Of a DNA stretch of 64,000 nucleotides, positions 8,022-18,174 are shown in pieces. The DNA is from Paracrocinitomix sp039939375. Lineage in GTDB: Bacteria; Bacteroidota; Bacteroidia; Flavobacteriales_D; Crocinitomicaceae. Within the stretch, counting starts at the first letter, position 1. The number at the start of each line of letters is the position of its first letter. Both the position numbers and the translations under genes were made by a program. The notes beneath the pieces were generated by a model. That model saw only the letters and a list, made by a program, of their open reading frames with translations, searched no databases and had not been told where the DNA came from. The stretch is from positions 744,001-808,000 of the forward strand of contig JBDVJO010000011.1 in the NCBI GenBank assembly GCA_039939375.1, read 5' to 3'.

Positions 8022-10502
8022 TTATAAAACATCTGGTCCAGCTTCTGTAACTGAACAATTGAAAAATGAATTATCGTACTGAGCAGGCATTTCAAAATCT
8101 TTTGTTGAGATTTTCAAACGAGAGTCGTCATACACCTTGTTCATATAATAGCCCCAAATTGGTAATGCCATTCTTGCTCCCTGTCCCCAAGTGAAATTTC
8201 TAAAGTGGATATCACGATCATCTGCGCCAACCCAAACTCCTGTAACAAGGTCTGGAGTTAAACCCATGAACCATCCATCAGACGCTCCGTTGGTTGTTCC
8301 TGTTTTACCAGCAATTGGGTATTTGATTCCACCGTAATCGTAAGAAGGATGTCTCAATCTAGATGAGGTCGCATAAACCTTTCCGCCTTGATGCACATTG
8401 CCTGCTCCAGTAACTGCACCTTTCATCATAGTTAACATAGTGTAAGCAAGATCTTCAGGCATAGCTTCTTTCAATTCGTATTCAAGATCGATAATGACAT
8501 TTCCGTTTCTATCCTCAACACGCATTACATAAATAGGTTTGATATATAATCCCTTGTTTGCAAAAGTTGACTGAGCTCCAACCATGTCGTATAATGAAAC
8601 ATCCATTGGTCCAAGACACATTGCTGGAACAGCTTCCGTTTCTTGGATAAAAATACCAACGTTTTTAAGTAATTTATTCATGGTTGCTGGGCCAGCCGTA
8701 GGTCCCATTTCACGCATCACGGCTACCGTTATATTGTTCAATGAGCCTGCTAATCCGCACTTTGCAGGAATTAAATCTCCCGTATTATCGGTCCCCGTTT
8801 TCGGACACCAAGATTCGACCCTTGTTTCAGTTTTAGGAATATCAATACAATAGTCAATGTCTGCAAACGGAGTGCATGGGTCTATCAGCCCTAAATAAAT
8901 TGCAGCCGCATACACGAAAGGTTTTATGGTTGAACCTACTTGTCTTTTAGATTGTTTAACGTGATCATAAGCGAAATGTGTGAAATCTGGACCACCTACC
9001 CAAGCTTTAACAAAACCAGTGTTAGGGTCCATTGACATCAATCCGCATTGCAAAATGCTTTTGTAGTATTTGATAGAATCATATGGTGTCATGATGGTGT
9101 CTATATCTCCCCAATAAGAGAACACTTTCATGTTGGTAGGTTTTTGAAATGCTGCTTGAATTTGTTCTTCAGATTTACCTGCAGCTTGCATTAATTTATA
9201 ACGTTCAGAATCCTTGTAAGCACGGTTCATAATGCTCGTGATTCTTTCTTCATTCACATCATTTCCAAACGGAGGGTTTCGCATTTTTGAGTTGTTGTCA
9301 TTAAATGCTTCTTGTAAGGTATTGGACATGTATTCTTGAACCGACCACTCGGCATGCGACTGCATTCTAGAGTCAATGGTCGTATAAATTCTGAGTCCGT
9401 CTTTATAAATGTTGTAAGGTGATCCGTCTGCCTTGTGAAGTAGGTAGTTTCCGTCTTCATCTTGTTCAGCTAATCGTTTGGTCAATTCACTTCTAAGCAC
9501 TTCTCTAAAGTGCGGAGCTAAGCCTTCTTTGTGATCTACTTTTTGATAATCCACAACAATAGGTAACATTTTTAAAGAATCATATTCTTTTTGTGTAATC
9601 GTTACTGTTAAAGCCGGATTGTCGGCTTGACTGTTTTTTAGCCATTGCTGCAATACCGTGTTTCTTCGATTATAGGCGTTTGTGCTATCCCTTTCTCTTT
9701 TGGCTCTTCCTTCATCAGTGTCATCATATTTTGTAGAAAGTTGAAACTTTAAGGGATTGTATAGCCCTGGGTTTTTACACATCCCAACAAGCATAGCTGC
9801 TTCTTCCTTTTTTAAATCGATAGGTTTTTTGTTGAAATAAACCTGTGAAGCAGAAGCGATTCCTACTGCATTAAACAAGAAATCAAAGTTGTTTAAATAC
9901 ATAGTAATGATTTCTTCTTTGGTATACGATTTTTCAAGCCTTACAGCCAGTATGTTTTCACCAAATTTTTGCTTCAGTCGTTCCATTTTATTTTTGGATA
10001 CACCACCATTAACCGTGTCAGTTACCGTGTATAGTAGTTTCGCTAATTGTTGTGTTATCGTAGATGCTCCTCCAGCATCTTGACCCATGGCGCCTTTTAC
10101 AACAGCTCTTCCTAATCCTTCAAAATCTACTCCTGCATGCTCATAATAACGTTCATCTTCAGTTGCGATTAAGGCATTGATAACGAAAGGAGAAATTTTA
10201 TTATAGTCAACACTTTTTCTATTGACACTCCAGAATCGTCCCATTTCAACGCCATCTGCCGAATAAATAATTGATGCTTGTTTGTCTGGCGGATTGGCCA
10301 ACTCTTCGTGCGAAGGAATTTCTCCTGTGGCTGAATAAAGCCCTATTAAAATAGCAAAAAGCGGCATGAAAGCGCCCAGCCATACAATGATTAAGATAAT
10401 ACGTCTTGTACGTTTGCCAAGTTTTTCCGAATCGTCTTTTTTGTCTGACTTCTTAAAAAGTCTAGAAAAGATATTAGGTTTTTTTGTGTTTTCTTCTGCC
10501 AT
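8022..10502 (-). CDS. Penicillin-binding protein 1A
   Basis: This is a bifunctional peptidoglycan synthase of 826 residues. A cytoplasmic lysine-rich tail and one membrane anchor (residues about 33-55) precede a GT51 glycosyltransferase domain with ATEDERYYEHAGVD (catalytic Glu near residue 112) and GGASTITQQLAK. The transpeptidase domain has GSTIKPF (active Ser near 522), the SLNN motif near 588 and KTGTT near 732. It polymerises and crosslinks glycan strands on the outer face of the inner membrane. The gene stands alone, with a terminator-bearing gap upstream. Symbols mrcA or pbpC are not distinguishable here. Confidence 0.93.
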   Translation of the reverse strand: MAEENTKKPNIFSRLFKKSDKKDDSEKLGKRTRRIILIIVWLGAFMPLFAILIGLYSATGEIPSHEELANPPDKQASIIYSADGVEMGRFWSVNRKSVDYNKISPFVINALIATEDERYYEHAGVDFEGLGRAVVKGAMGQDAGGASTITQQLAKLLYTVTDTVNGGVSKNKMERLKQKFGENILAVRLEKSYTKEEIITMYLNNFDFLFNAVGIASASQVYFNKKPIDLKKEEAAMLVGMCKNPGLYNPLKFQLSTKYDDTDEGRAKRERDSTNAYNRRNTVLQQWLKNSQADNPALTVTITQKEYDSLKMLPIVVDYQKVDHKEGLAPHFREVLRSELTKRLAEQDEDGNYLLHKADGSPYNIYKDGLRIYTTIDSRMQSHAEWSVQEYMSNTLQEAFNDNNSKMRNPPFGNDVNEERITSIMNRAYKDSERYKLMQAAGKSEEQIQAAFQKPTNMKVFSYWGDIDTIMTPYDSIKYYKSILQCGLMSMDPNTGFVKAWVGGPDFTHFAYDHVKQSKRQVGSTIKPFVYAAAIYLGLIDPCTPFADIDYCIDIPKTETRVESWCPKTGTDNTGDLIPAKCGLAGSLNNITVAVMREMGPTAGPATMNKLLKNVGIFIQETEAVPAMCLGPMDVSLYDMVGAQSTFANKGLYIKPIYVMRVEDRNGNVIIDLEYELKEAMPEDLAYTMLTMMKGAVTGAGNVHQGGKVYATSSRLRHPSYDYGGIKYPIAGKTGTTNGASDGWFMGLTPDLVTGVWVGADDRDIHFRNFTWGQGARMALPIWGYYMNKVYDDSRLKISTKDFEMPAQYDNSFFNCSVTEAGPDVL

Positions 10503-10636
10503 CTGTTGTTGGATGAAGCTGTAAATTTAAAAATTAATCCACCATTTAAGTGAGCCTGAGTGGATAAAGCTTGAAAAACTTATTAACGGGATGTTTTTCG
10601 TTATAATTCGGAGCATTCATCAATTATTCGCACAAA

Positions 10637-10669
10637 AAAAGCCGTCTTGGTTTAACCTAGACAGCTTTA
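10637..10669 (-). terminator. Rho-independent terminator of the hemD operon
   Basis: AAAGC, GTCT and GG pair with CC, AGAC and GCTTT around a TTTAA loop with two internal mismatches. On the minus strand the stem is followed by seven T residues, placing it just after the hemD stop. Confidence 0.8.
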
Positions 10670-10691
10670 ATTTTTTTAATCTCTGTACTAA

Positions 10692-11438
10692 TTATTTTTT
10701 CTTTGAAGATTTAATAAATTGTTCAATCGCCATAGACATACTTGGTGCTTGCGGCATTGGAGCATGAATATCTAATCTTAAATTATTTTTCTTCACTGCA
10801 TTTGCCGTTGTTGGACCAAAGGCAGCAATTTTTGTAGTTTCTTGTTTGAACTCAGGAAAGTTCTTCAATAATGATTCAATTCCGGAAGGTGAAAAGAAAA
10901 CAAGTAAATCATATTTTACATCTTCTAAATCAGATAAATCAGAAGCTACAGTTCTATATAGTACTAATTTAGAAAAGTTGATGTTGTTTTCAGTTAAGGT
11001 ATCCGGAATTCTTTGTCTTAAAATATCTGAACATGGCAATAAGAATTTTTCATCCTTATGCTTTTTCAAAACATCCACTAAGTCATTAATGTTTTGTTTC
11101 CCAAAAAAGATTTTTCTTTTTCTGTATACCACATATTTCTGCAAATAATAGGCAACAGCTTCAGACATGCAAAAATACTTCATTGCGTCAGGAACTTTAA
11201 ATCTTGTCTCTTCAGCAATTCTGAAAAAATTATCTACCGCAGTTTTACTCGTTAAAATTACGGCAGTATGCATTCCTAATTCTACCTTCTGATCTCTAAA
11301 TTCTCGGGTAGTGACACCTTCAATGTTAATGAAAGGTCTAAAATCTATTTTAAGCTTGTATTTATCTGCTAAATCAAAATATGGTGATTTAGCACTTTCT
11401 GGTTTCGGTTGAGAAACTAAAATTGTTTTAACGCTCAT
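10692..11438 (-). CDS. hemD: Uroporphyrinogen-III synthase
   Basis: The 248-residue protein has the two-lobed HemD pattern: an N-terminal lobe with KTILVSQPKPE and AVILTSKTAVDNFF, and a second with VFFSPSGIESLL and IAAFGPTTANAVK. It cyclises hydroxymethylbilane to uroporphyrinogen III in haem and cobalamin biosynthesis. Sequence is diverged, as is normal for this enzyme, and the Bacteroidota form is often found beside DUF4271 as here. It is 17 nt downstream of the DUF4271 gene, so the two likely form an operon ending at the hairpin near 10650. Confidence 0.88.
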   Translation of the reverse strand: MSVKTILVSQPKPESAKSPYFDLADKYKLKIDFRPFINIEGVTTREFRDQKVELGMHTAVILTSKTAVDNFFRIAEETRFKVPDAMKYFCMSEAVAYYLQKYVVYRKRKIFFGKQNINDLVDVLKKHKDEKFLLPCSDILRQRIPDTLTENNINFSKLVLYRTVASDLSDLEDVKYDLLVFFSPSGIESLLKNFPEFKQETTKIAAFGPTTANAVKKNNLRLDIHAPMPQAPSMSMAIEQFIKSSKKK

Positions 11439-11455
11439 AAAAATCCTTCAACTAT

Positions 11456-12151
11456 TTAGTTTAAGCCCTTGAAATTGTTGGCGATTACAGCAACTATTAA
11501 CAGTATCGGCAACAATTCGAGCGTGCAAAGATACAAAATAATATATAAGGCTGGTATACGGGCTTTTAAAGCACGCAACAAAGACTGTATTTCTCTGATT
11601 AAAATCAATAAGCCGATTATCGCTGCCAAAACGATTGAGATTAAAAACTGTAAGTCTTCTGAAACGAAATGGGTTAAAATTAAAATAGGCGTCAAAATCA
11701 TTCCTCCAATTTGAAAGAAAATCACATGATTTAAAATGTGTTCTGTAGTTCCGGCCTTGGTTTTAGTTACGAAAGAAATTAGCCCTACAATTAACCACTT
11801 CAAAAGAATTGCCCCTATTAATATTCCTAAAAAAGGTAAAGCTACCGCACTAAATGAACCCGTATAAATTTGACTGGCCAAGCAAGATAAAGAAGTGAAA
11901 TAAGTTAAAGTCAGTAAGTATGAGTAATATTTGGTAATCTTTAAATCTTCTTGAACATTTTGTAAAAGTTGCCTGTTAATTATTGCAGTTCTGAAAAGTG
12001 ATTTGAAATAATCAGCATGTGCTGATTTGGCAATTGCGAAGAAAATTAAATTCAACAGCATAAATATCCAGAATGACCATTCAAAGTCAAAAGAGATAAA
12101 GCTGTTCTCACCAAATTGATTGGTGTTTGAATTAATTGTGATTTCGTTCAT
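11456..12151 (-). CDS. DUF4271 integral membrane protein
   Basis: The 231-residue protein has about six hydrophobic helices, starting near residue 28 (WIFMLLNLIFFAIAKSA). The pattern of helices and the position directly upstream of hemD match DUF4271, a Bacteroidota-restricted membrane family of unknown function. No catalytic motif is visible. Conserved linkage to hemD suggests a link to tetrapyrrole synthesis or only shared transcription; the sequence does not decide between them. Confidence 0.75.
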   Translation of the reverse strand: MNEITINSNTNQFGENSFISFDFEWSFWIFMLLNLIFFAIAKSAHADYFKSLFRTAIINRQLLQNVQEDLKITKYYSYLLTLTYFTSLSCLASQIYTGSFSAVALPFLGILIGAILLKWLIVGLISFVTKTKAGTTEHILNHVIFFQIGGMILTPILILTHFVSEDLQFLISIVLAAIIGLLILIREIQSLLRALKARIPALYIILYLCTLELLPILLIVAVIANNFKGLN

Positions 12152-12240
12152 TGCTCCAAAATTAATGCATTTTTTCTAGGAGAATGGTTAAGGTAGAGAA
12201 ACATATAAATAACGATTTCTTTTTTTGATGTTAAAAACCT

Positions 12241-12248
12241 TACATTTG
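12241..12248 (+). promoter_or_regulatory. Bacteroidota -7 box, acyl-CoA dehydrogenase promoter
   Basis: TACATTTG matches TAnnTTTG exactly and lies 24 nt before the ATG at 12273. No TTTG occurs at the optimal -33 distance; the closest (12224-12227) is only 13 nt upstream. The box argues against the upstream in-frame TTG at 12225 as a start codon. Confidence 0.6.
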
Positions 12249-12272
12249 TACCGCAAAATTAAACCACATTAT

Positions 12273-13466
12273 ATGGCAAGCGATTTATATACACATCCTG
12301 ATTACTACAACATGGATGATATGCTTTCTGAAGAGCATAAGTTAGTTAGAGATGCAGCAAGAGCATGGGTAAAAGAAAATGTTTCTCCAATCATTGAAGA
12401 CTATTATGAGCGTGCAGATTTTCCTGCACATTTAATAAAAGGATTGGGTGAAATTGGTGCTTTTGGACCATATATTCCTGAGCAATATGGAGGACCAGGG
12501 TTGGATCAAATATCTTATGGTTTAATCATGCAGGAATTAGAAAGATGTGATTCAGGTTTGAGATCAACATCTTCAGTACAAAGTTCTTTAGTGATGTACC
12601 CAATTTGGAAATATGGAAACGAAGAGCAACGAATGAAATATCTTCCGAAACTTGCTTCAGGTGAGTATTTGGGATGTTTTGGATTAACAGAGCCTGATTA
12701 CGGTTCAAATCCGGGCGGGATGATTACTAACTTCAAAGATATGGGTGATCATTACCTGTTGAACGGAGCTAAAATGTGGATTTCTAACGCTCCTTTGGCA
12801 GATGTTGCTGTTGTTTGGGCGAAAGATGAATCAGGAAGAATTCATGGATTGGTTGTTGAAAAAGGAATGGAAGGATTTTCTGCTCCTGAAATGAAAGGTA
12901 AACATTCATTAAGAGCGTCAATTACAGGTGAGCTTATTTTCGATAACGTAAAGGTTCCTAAAGAGAACTTGTTGCCAAATAAATCAGGGTTGGGTGCACC
13001 TCTTGGATGCCTTGATTCAGCAAGATTTGGTATTGCATGGGGAGCACTAGGAGCTGCTATGGATTGCTATGATCAAGCATTGAGATATTCAAAAGAAAGA
13101 ATTCAATTTGATGTTCCAATTGCCGGATTCCAATTAACACAAAAGAAATTGGCTGAAATGATTACTGAAATCACCAAAGCACAATTATTGACCCTAAGAT
13201 TAGGGCAACTAAGAAATGAAGGTAAAGCTACTTCAGCGCAAATATCTATGGCGAAAAGAAACAATGTGGATATGGCATTAACTATTGCTAGAGAAGCTAG
13301 ACAAATTTTAGGAGCTATGGGTATTACAAATGAATTCTCTGTTATGCGTCATATGGCGAATTTAGAGTCAGTTGTGACGTATGAAGGAACACATGATATT
13401 CACTTGTTGATTACGGGAATGGATGTTACTGGAATTCCAGCTTTTAAAAGAGACATGCCACAATAA
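12273..13466 (+). CDS. Acyl-CoA dehydrogenase, glutaryl-CoA dehydrogenase-like
   Basis: The 397-residue flavoenzyme has the acyl-CoA dehydrogenase order: helical N-domain, FAD-binding CFGLTEPDYGSNPGG, and C-terminal helices. TYEGTHDIH contains the catalytic base Glu in the position found in glutaryl-CoA dehydrogenase, and HSLRASITGE carries the Arg that contacts the glutaryl carboxylate in that family. It would convert glutaryl-CoA to crotonyl-CoA in lysine and tryptophan breakdown, passing electrons to ETF. I chose the ATG at 12273 because a promoter -7 box lies upstream of it and would be inside a longer reading. A hairpin terminator follows. Confidence 0.85.
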   Translation: MASDLYTHPDYYNMDDMLSEEHKLVRDAARAWVKENVSPIIEDYYERADFPAHLIKGLGEIGAFGPYIPEQYGGPGLDQISYGLIMQELERCDSGLRSTSSVQSSLVMYPIWKYGNEEQRMKYLPKLASGEYLGCFGLTEPDYGSNPGGMITNFKDMGDHYLLNGAKMWISNAPLADVAVVWAKDESGRIHGLVVEKGMEGFSAPEMKGKHSLRASITGELIFDNVKVPKENLLPNKSGLGAPLGCLDSARFGIAWGALGAAMDCYDQALRYSKERIQFDVPIAGFQLTQKKLAEMITEITKAQLLTLRLGQLRNEGKATSAQISMAKRNNVDMALTIAREARQILGAMGITNEFSVMRHMANLESVVTYEGTHDIHLLITGMDVTGIPAFKRDMPQ

Positions 13467-13487
13467 ATAAAGTTAGAAACTAGTTTG

Positions 13488-13523
13488 AACCCCGATTTGG
13501 CTTTGCTGAATCGGGGTTTTTAT
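13488..13523 (+). terminator. Rho-independent terminator after acyl-CoA dehydrogenase
   Basis: AACCCCGATT pairs perfectly with AATCGGGGTT around an 11-nt loop and is followed by TTTAT. It lies 21 nt after the stop codon. Confidence 0.9.
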
Positions 13524-13589
13524 CTAATAATAGAACCCTTCAACACATTATGCGTTCAATAATGCGTATCCTTTAAGAAATTTGTAGCC

Positions 13590-16052
13590 GTGAAGCGCTG
13601 GTTAGCATTGTTCATATTATTAAGCTCTCAGCTTGTATCGAGTCAAGTCGATTCAACAAGAAAAGAGATGAATGCGTGCAGGATTAAGTACCAAATGCAC
13701 ATAGATGGCGTGTTAGATGAGCACGCCTGGAGATCTTCTGAAATAGCGACAGATTTTATTCAGAATACACCTATTGCTGGTGCAAATTCTATACGAAAAA
13801 CCGAAGTCAAATTACTTTATGATGACAATGCCATTTACATAGGGGCAACTATGTATGATGAAATTGATTCCATGACAAGAACGTTGTCTCAACGAGATGA
13901 CTTAGGGAACGCCGATTGGTTTGGAGTTGTAATTGATCCATATAATGCCGGAACCATAGGTTTCGCATTTCTAGTAACTTCAGCAGGAGTGCAAGTAGAT
14001 GAATTGCATGACGTAGAAAATATTGATGGCAATTGGAACGCCGTTTGGAAAAGTGCCGTGCAAATAGAAGAAGATAAATGGGTGGCAGAAATAAAAATAC
14101 CTTTCTCTGCACTGCGATTTTCAAAAGAAAATAAAAATGATTGGGGAATTAATTTTGCTAGAAATATCAGGAGAAATAGAGAGCAATCTTACTGGAACGA
14201 TAACGACCCAACCAGAAGAAATTTAATTTCTCAATTGGGATCTCTCAAAGGAGTTAATGATATTGACTCCCCCTTAAGACTAGCCTTGTCGCCTTATGTT
14301 TCTGGTTATATCGAAAATTTTGACGGGAATACTTCTTACAGTGGAAACGGAGGAATGGATGTAAAATGGGGCGTAAATGAAGCCTTTACGCTAGACATGA
14401 CATTAATTCCTGATTTTGGCCAGGTGCAATTTGATAATCAAGTTCTTAATACCACTCCATTTGAAGTTCGATTTAATGAAAGAAGGCAATTTTTTACTGA
14501 AGGAACCGAACTTTTCAATAAACCAGGAGGCATATTTTATTCCAGAAGAGTAGGTGGGAGACCGTTAAATTCAAACGCGCCCTATGAAGATCTGGATTCT
14601 AATGAAGTGGTCGTTTTAAACCCTGGAACATCACAATTACTCAATGCAACTAAACTTTCAGGAAGAACTAAAAAAGGAACTGGAATTGGTGTGTTCAATT
14701 CAGTCACTGGTCGGATGGATGCGGTGATTGAAGATACATTGACTGGGCTACAAAGAACAGTTAGAACCGGGCCTTTGTCCAATTATAATGTTTTCGTAAT
14801 CGACCAAAATTTAAAGAATAATTCCTCTGTTTCCTTAACAAATACCAACGTTTGGAGAGAAGGTTCAGCTTATGATGCAAATGTTACCTCTGGTGTTGTT
14901 GATATTTACACCAACAAGCAGAAATACAATTTTTGGGCGATAGGTAACGTCTCTCAAATTATCAATGAAGACAGCACCGATTTTGGGCACAATATTATTG
15001 CCGGAATTGAAAAATCAGCAGGTAATTTAACTGCTGGTTTGACCTATACTGAGATCGGGAAAAACTACAACCCGAATGATTTAGGCTTTAACACGATTAC
15101 AAACCTCAGAACAATGAGAGCCTGGGGAAGTTATAACATTTATAAACCATTTTGGCGTTTTTACAGATTTTGGTCTTCTGCATCAGTTCAATATTCAAGT
15201 CTTGTCAAGCCTAATGTTTTTTCATCTGTGGCAATAGATGCAAATGTTGGAGGAAGTTTTAGAAATTTTTTAGCCGCCGGACTTGATTTGTACTTGCAAC
15301 CACTTAGAAACCATGATTATTTTGAGCCAAGAGTGGATGGACGTTTTTTTGAAGATGATGCCTTGCTCTTTTTTGGCGGATTTATTTCAAGTGATTATTC
15401 AAAACCATTTGCCTTGGATATTAACGGAGGTTGGTTTCAATATTTTGAAGACAATAGAGTGGGATTTGATCTAAACATCAGCCCACGAATTCGTTTTAAT
15501 GATAAGTGGTTTTTAGTTTATCGCTATTCTCAAAACAATGCCTATAATGAAGAAGGTGTGGCGTTAACAAATGATTTCGCCGTTCCGTTGATCGGAGAGG
15601 ATCCCATTTTTGCTAAAAGAGATAGAACTACCATAACAAACACCATTGATCTTTCATATATTTTCAATAATAAAATGGGGGTAACCTTTAGATTAAGACA
15701 TTATTGGTCTAAGCTTGATTACAACGAGTTCTTTGTGTTGAATGAAGATGGAAAAATGACGCCAAGTTCATATTCGGGGTTAGATAATGATATGCAGTCC
15801 ATACACAATAACAGTTTTAATGCATTTACCATAGATATGGCTTATCGCTGGGTGTTTGCTCCGGGCTCCGAATTAAGCTTGGTTTGGAAAAATTCAATCT
15901 TCTCTTTCAATGACCAAGTAGAACTTAATTACTTTGAAAATGTGGGCAACTTATTAAACGATCCCACCACTAACAGTTTGTCTCTGAAAATACTTTATTA
16001 CATTGATTACTGGAGATTTCATCAACGGGTATTTAAGAAAAGGCCTGAATAA
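13590..16052 (+). CDS. DUF5916 outer-membrane protein with CBM9-like domain
   Basis: The 820-residue protein starts with GTG and a signal peptide (residues 1-18). Residues about 30-210 resemble the family 9 carbohydrate-binding-like fold often joined to DUF5916 (IDGVLDEHAW, LLYDDNAIYIGATMYD). The rest is rich in alternating aromatic strands, ending in a Phe/Tyr-rich tail, and probably forms an outer-membrane barrel. RFNERRQFFTEGTELF is a hallmark segment of DUF5916. Function is unknown; export or processing of a surface polymer has been suggested only by fold. The neighbour genes give no hint. The GTG start follows from the signal peptide position. Confidence 0.8.
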   Translation: MKRWLALFILLSSQLVSSQVDSTRKEMNACRIKYQMHIDGVLDEHAWRSSEIATDFIQNTPIAGANSIRKTEVKLLYDDNAIYIGATMYDEIDSMTRTLSQRDDLGNADWFGVVIDPYNAGTIGFAFLVTSAGVQVDELHDVENIDGNWNAVWKSAVQIEEDKWVAEIKIPFSALRFSKENKNDWGINFARNIRRNREQSYWNDNDPTRRNLISQLGSLKGVNDIDSPLRLALSPYVSGYIENFDGNTSYSGNGGMDVKWGVNEAFTLDMTLIPDFGQVQFDNQVLNTTPFEVRFNERRQFFTEGTELFNKPGGIFYSRRVGGRPLNSNAPYEDLDSNEVVVLNPGTSQLLNATKLSGRTKKGTGIGVFNSVTGRMDAVIEDTLTGLQRTVRTGPLSNYNVFVIDQNLKNNSSVSLTNTNVWREGSAYDANVTSGVVDIYTNKQKYNFWAIGNVSQIINEDSTDFGHNIIAGIEKSAGNLTAGLTYTEIGKNYNPNDLGFNTITNLRTMRAWGSYNIYKPFWRFYRFWSSASVQYSSLVKPNVFSSVAIDANVGGSFRNFLAAGLDLYLQPLRNHDYFEPRVDGRFFEDDALLFFGGFISSDYSKPFALDINGGWFQYFEDNRVGFDLNISPRIRFNDKWFLVYRYSQNNAYNEEGVALTNDFAVPLIGEDPIFAKRDRTTITNTIDLSYIFNNKMGVTFRLRHYWSKLDYNEFFVLNEDGKMTPSSYSGLDNDMQSIHNNSFNAFTIDMAYRWVFAPGSELSLVWKNSIFSFNDQVELNYFENVGNLLNDPTTNSLSLKILYYIDYWRFHQRVFKKRPE

Positions 16053-16053
16053 T

Positions 16054-17334
16054 TCAATCCAGCTTTATTTTTTCGTTGATAACCATTCCATCTTGTGAGA
16101 ATTGTAAAAGATAAATCCCACTGAAATTATCCGGAATTCGAAGATCTGAAAATTGATGAACTGTTTTTCCGTCAAGGCTGATAAGTTTTATTTCGCTCGT
16201 GATGTCTTCAAAAATCAAGTGGCGGTCAATTATTTTGAATTCAGGATTTTTAAAGTCTTCAAATCCACCTGTAATGGGGTCATACTCCAATAAAAAAGTC
16301 CGTTTTGAAACGACTTGGCCATCTTCCATTCCTCCGCAAATTATCCATGATGTTGGACTAACTTTTCCAATTCCTCTTAGGTCCATCACCCCAAAAGGGG
16401 CACCAGTTCCCTCATACCAATCTTGAAATTGCGTTTCGTATCTGGCAATTGAATAAGTAGGTGCTACACCTCCTGAACCGTTATAAGCAATGCCGTTGTA
16501 ATTGTATGAAATGGCAGATCCACCAATCCAAAAAACATTATTGCCATGCGCAACGCATGCTGATCGATAATTGTTAACAGGCGCATCTTCTTCTTGTGTC
16601 CAAGTTATCTGAGTAGGATTATTAGCATCAATTACTCCTTTTCTTAAAAATTTATTGGCCGGAAAGTTCCAACCTGTGCTGGCTCCACCGTGATAGAAAA
16701 TAGTGTCTCCTATTATGTATCCTGAGCTTCCAAATGCTTTAAAATAATTCGTGTTAGGCAAATCAGTTCCAATTTGCCATTGGTCTAATGCTGGATCATA
16801 AATCTGAACATTTGGCACATTGCCTGAGTTGCTCCAGCCGGTTACGACATAAATTAAACTATCGCGCCAAACCATTTGGGCTTGGTCATCAATCGGAACA
16901 GGTATTGGAGAGCCATTTGGTTCGTAAGTATTCGTTTCAGGATCGTAAATAATCACTTCATCACTTGAGGTTTCATTACCATTTGAGTAGACATGATATC
17001 CTCCTAAAATGTAAATTTTATTTTTTACGGTATTGGCAGAAGAAGCCACTAATGGCAAGACGACAGGAAGGGTGTCAATTTCATCCCAAACATCATTCGT
17101 CACATCATATCTAAAAGCCCTTTTGTTAATGCCAGAATAGATCTTTGTCGTGTCGATCCCGCCAAAAGAAAAGACGTAGGGATTTCCTCCTATTTCGCCT
17201 TCGGTTACAGCATTGTTTGCGTTGGCAAATGGCATATCTGCTTTTTGAGTCCATGTCCAAGCGGTTTGAGCTTGTGTTGAAAATCCAATTAGGACCATTA
17301 AAAAACTGAATAGTTTAGCTTTGAATGTCAACAT
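16054..17334 (-). CDS. Kelch-repeat secreted protein with T9SS sorting tail
   Basis: A signal peptide (MLTFKAKLF to TQAQ) is followed by repeated kelch blades (for example FSFGGIDTT, IYILGGYHVY, VFWIGGSAI), predicting a six- or seven-bladed propeller. The final 80 residues form a type A sorting domain (SGIYLLQFSQDGMVINEKI), the signal for type IX secretion and surface attachment in Bacteroidota. Start is the ATG at 17334; an in-frame codon at 17346 adds four residues before an unsuitable signal peptide. It overlaps the end of the DUF2797 gene by 20 nt. It probably binds or displays an extracellular ligand, with target unknown. Confidence 0.85.
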   Translation of the reverse strand: MLTFKAKLFSFLMVLIGFSTQAQTAWTWTQKADMPFANANNAVTEGEIGGNPYVFSFGGIDTTKIYSGINKRAFRYDVTNDVWDEIDTLPVVLPLVASSANTVKNKIYILGGYHVYSNGNETSSDEVIIYDPETNTYEPNGSPIPVPIDDQAQMVWRDSLIYVVTGWSNSGNVPNVQIYDPALDQWQIGTDLPNTNYFKAFGSSGYIIGDTIFYHGGASTGWNFPANKFLRKGVIDANNPTQITWTQEEDAPVNNYRSACVAHGNNVFWIGGSAISYNYNGIAYNGSGGVAPTYSIARYETQFQDWYEGTGAPFGVMDLRGIGKVSPTSWIICGGMEDGQVVSKRTFLLEYDPITGGFEDFKNPEFKIIDRHLIFEDITSEIKLISLDGKTVHQFSDLRIPDNFSGIYLLQFSQDGMVINEKIKLD

Positions 17335-18103
17335 AATAACCTGCATGTTTTCTGATGTTTAATACCCGATTGTCGTCCAATAAAAGATATTGACCTTTAA
17401 TTCCCATGAGCTTTCCTTCAATATTAGGTAGTTTGTCAAAACCAACGCTTTTAACCTTATCCGGGAAAGCTTCTACTGGATAATTGATTTCAATGATTTC
17501 ATCATCCTCTGACATATATTCAGCTAAATCTGAAGGAAGAATCTCCTCACACTGCCATTTTTCTTCTTCTAAATCAAAGTCGCCAATGTCATTTTTCAAC
17601 ATAGATCGCCAATTGGTTTTATCCGTAAAGGTGCCTTTTAATGCGACTTCAATTTCTCCTGCTAATTTTCGGTAAGGAACCTCTGCCAATTTTATTGCAA
17701 AGGTTGCTCCTTGATCAATCCATCTTGTTGGAACTTGTGTTTCACGAGTAACTCCAACTTTAACGGCAGATGCTACTGCCAAATAAACAACATGAGGTTG
17801 AACATGGTGTTTTTGCTCCCATTCAACGTCTCTTCCTTTGCCTAAATGACCTTCACAAAGTTCGGGGCTGATGATGCAAGGAGCGGCTTCTGGGGCATTC
17901 ATAAAACAGTCATAACAAAAGCCTTGAGCAAATAATTTTTTGACGAATTTATCACAAGAAGCACATTGTTGTTTTCCTAAATAATTAAGTTGAATATGTT
18001 GACCTACCAAATCATTCATATTGATGTTTACATCTCCTGATTTTAGTTGATAATTCACGACTTCTTCAAGTGCCGTGCGCATTTTATTAAGTTTGACTTC
18101 CAT
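17315..18103 (-). CDS. DUF2797 domain protein
   Basis: The 262-residue cytoplasmic protein has four closely spaced cysteines, CASCDKFV and CYDCF near residue 45-65, a likely zinc knuckle. CIISPELCEGHLGKGRDVEWEQ matches DUF2797, a family found across Bacteroidota and some Gammaproteobacteria. VYLAVASAVKVGVTRETQVPTRW resembles a GIY-YIG-like core, so a nucleic-acid role is possible but unproven. It is followed by the kelch gene with a short overlap. No promoter box could be assigned with confidence; the upstream gap holds a heptamer repeat tract. Confidence 0.75.
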   Translation of the reverse strand: MEVKLNKMRTALEEVVNYQLKSGDVNINMNDLVGQHIQLNYLGKQQCASCDKFVKKLFAQGFCYDCFMNAPEAAPCIISPELCEGHLGKGRDVEWEQKHHVQPHVVYLAVASAVKVGVTRETQVPTRWIDQGATFAIKLAEVPYRKLAGEIEVALKGTFTDKTNWRSMLKNDIGDFDLEEEKWQCEEILPSDLAEYMSEDDEIIEINYPVEAFPDKVKSVGFDKLPNIEGKLMGIKGQYLLLDDNRVLNIRKHAGYYVDIQS

Positions 18104-18174
18104 GGTTTGTTATTGTAGCGAATAAAGGTACAAATTAGATTTTGAAGACTAAAGATGATTTTTTGGAGAAGAGA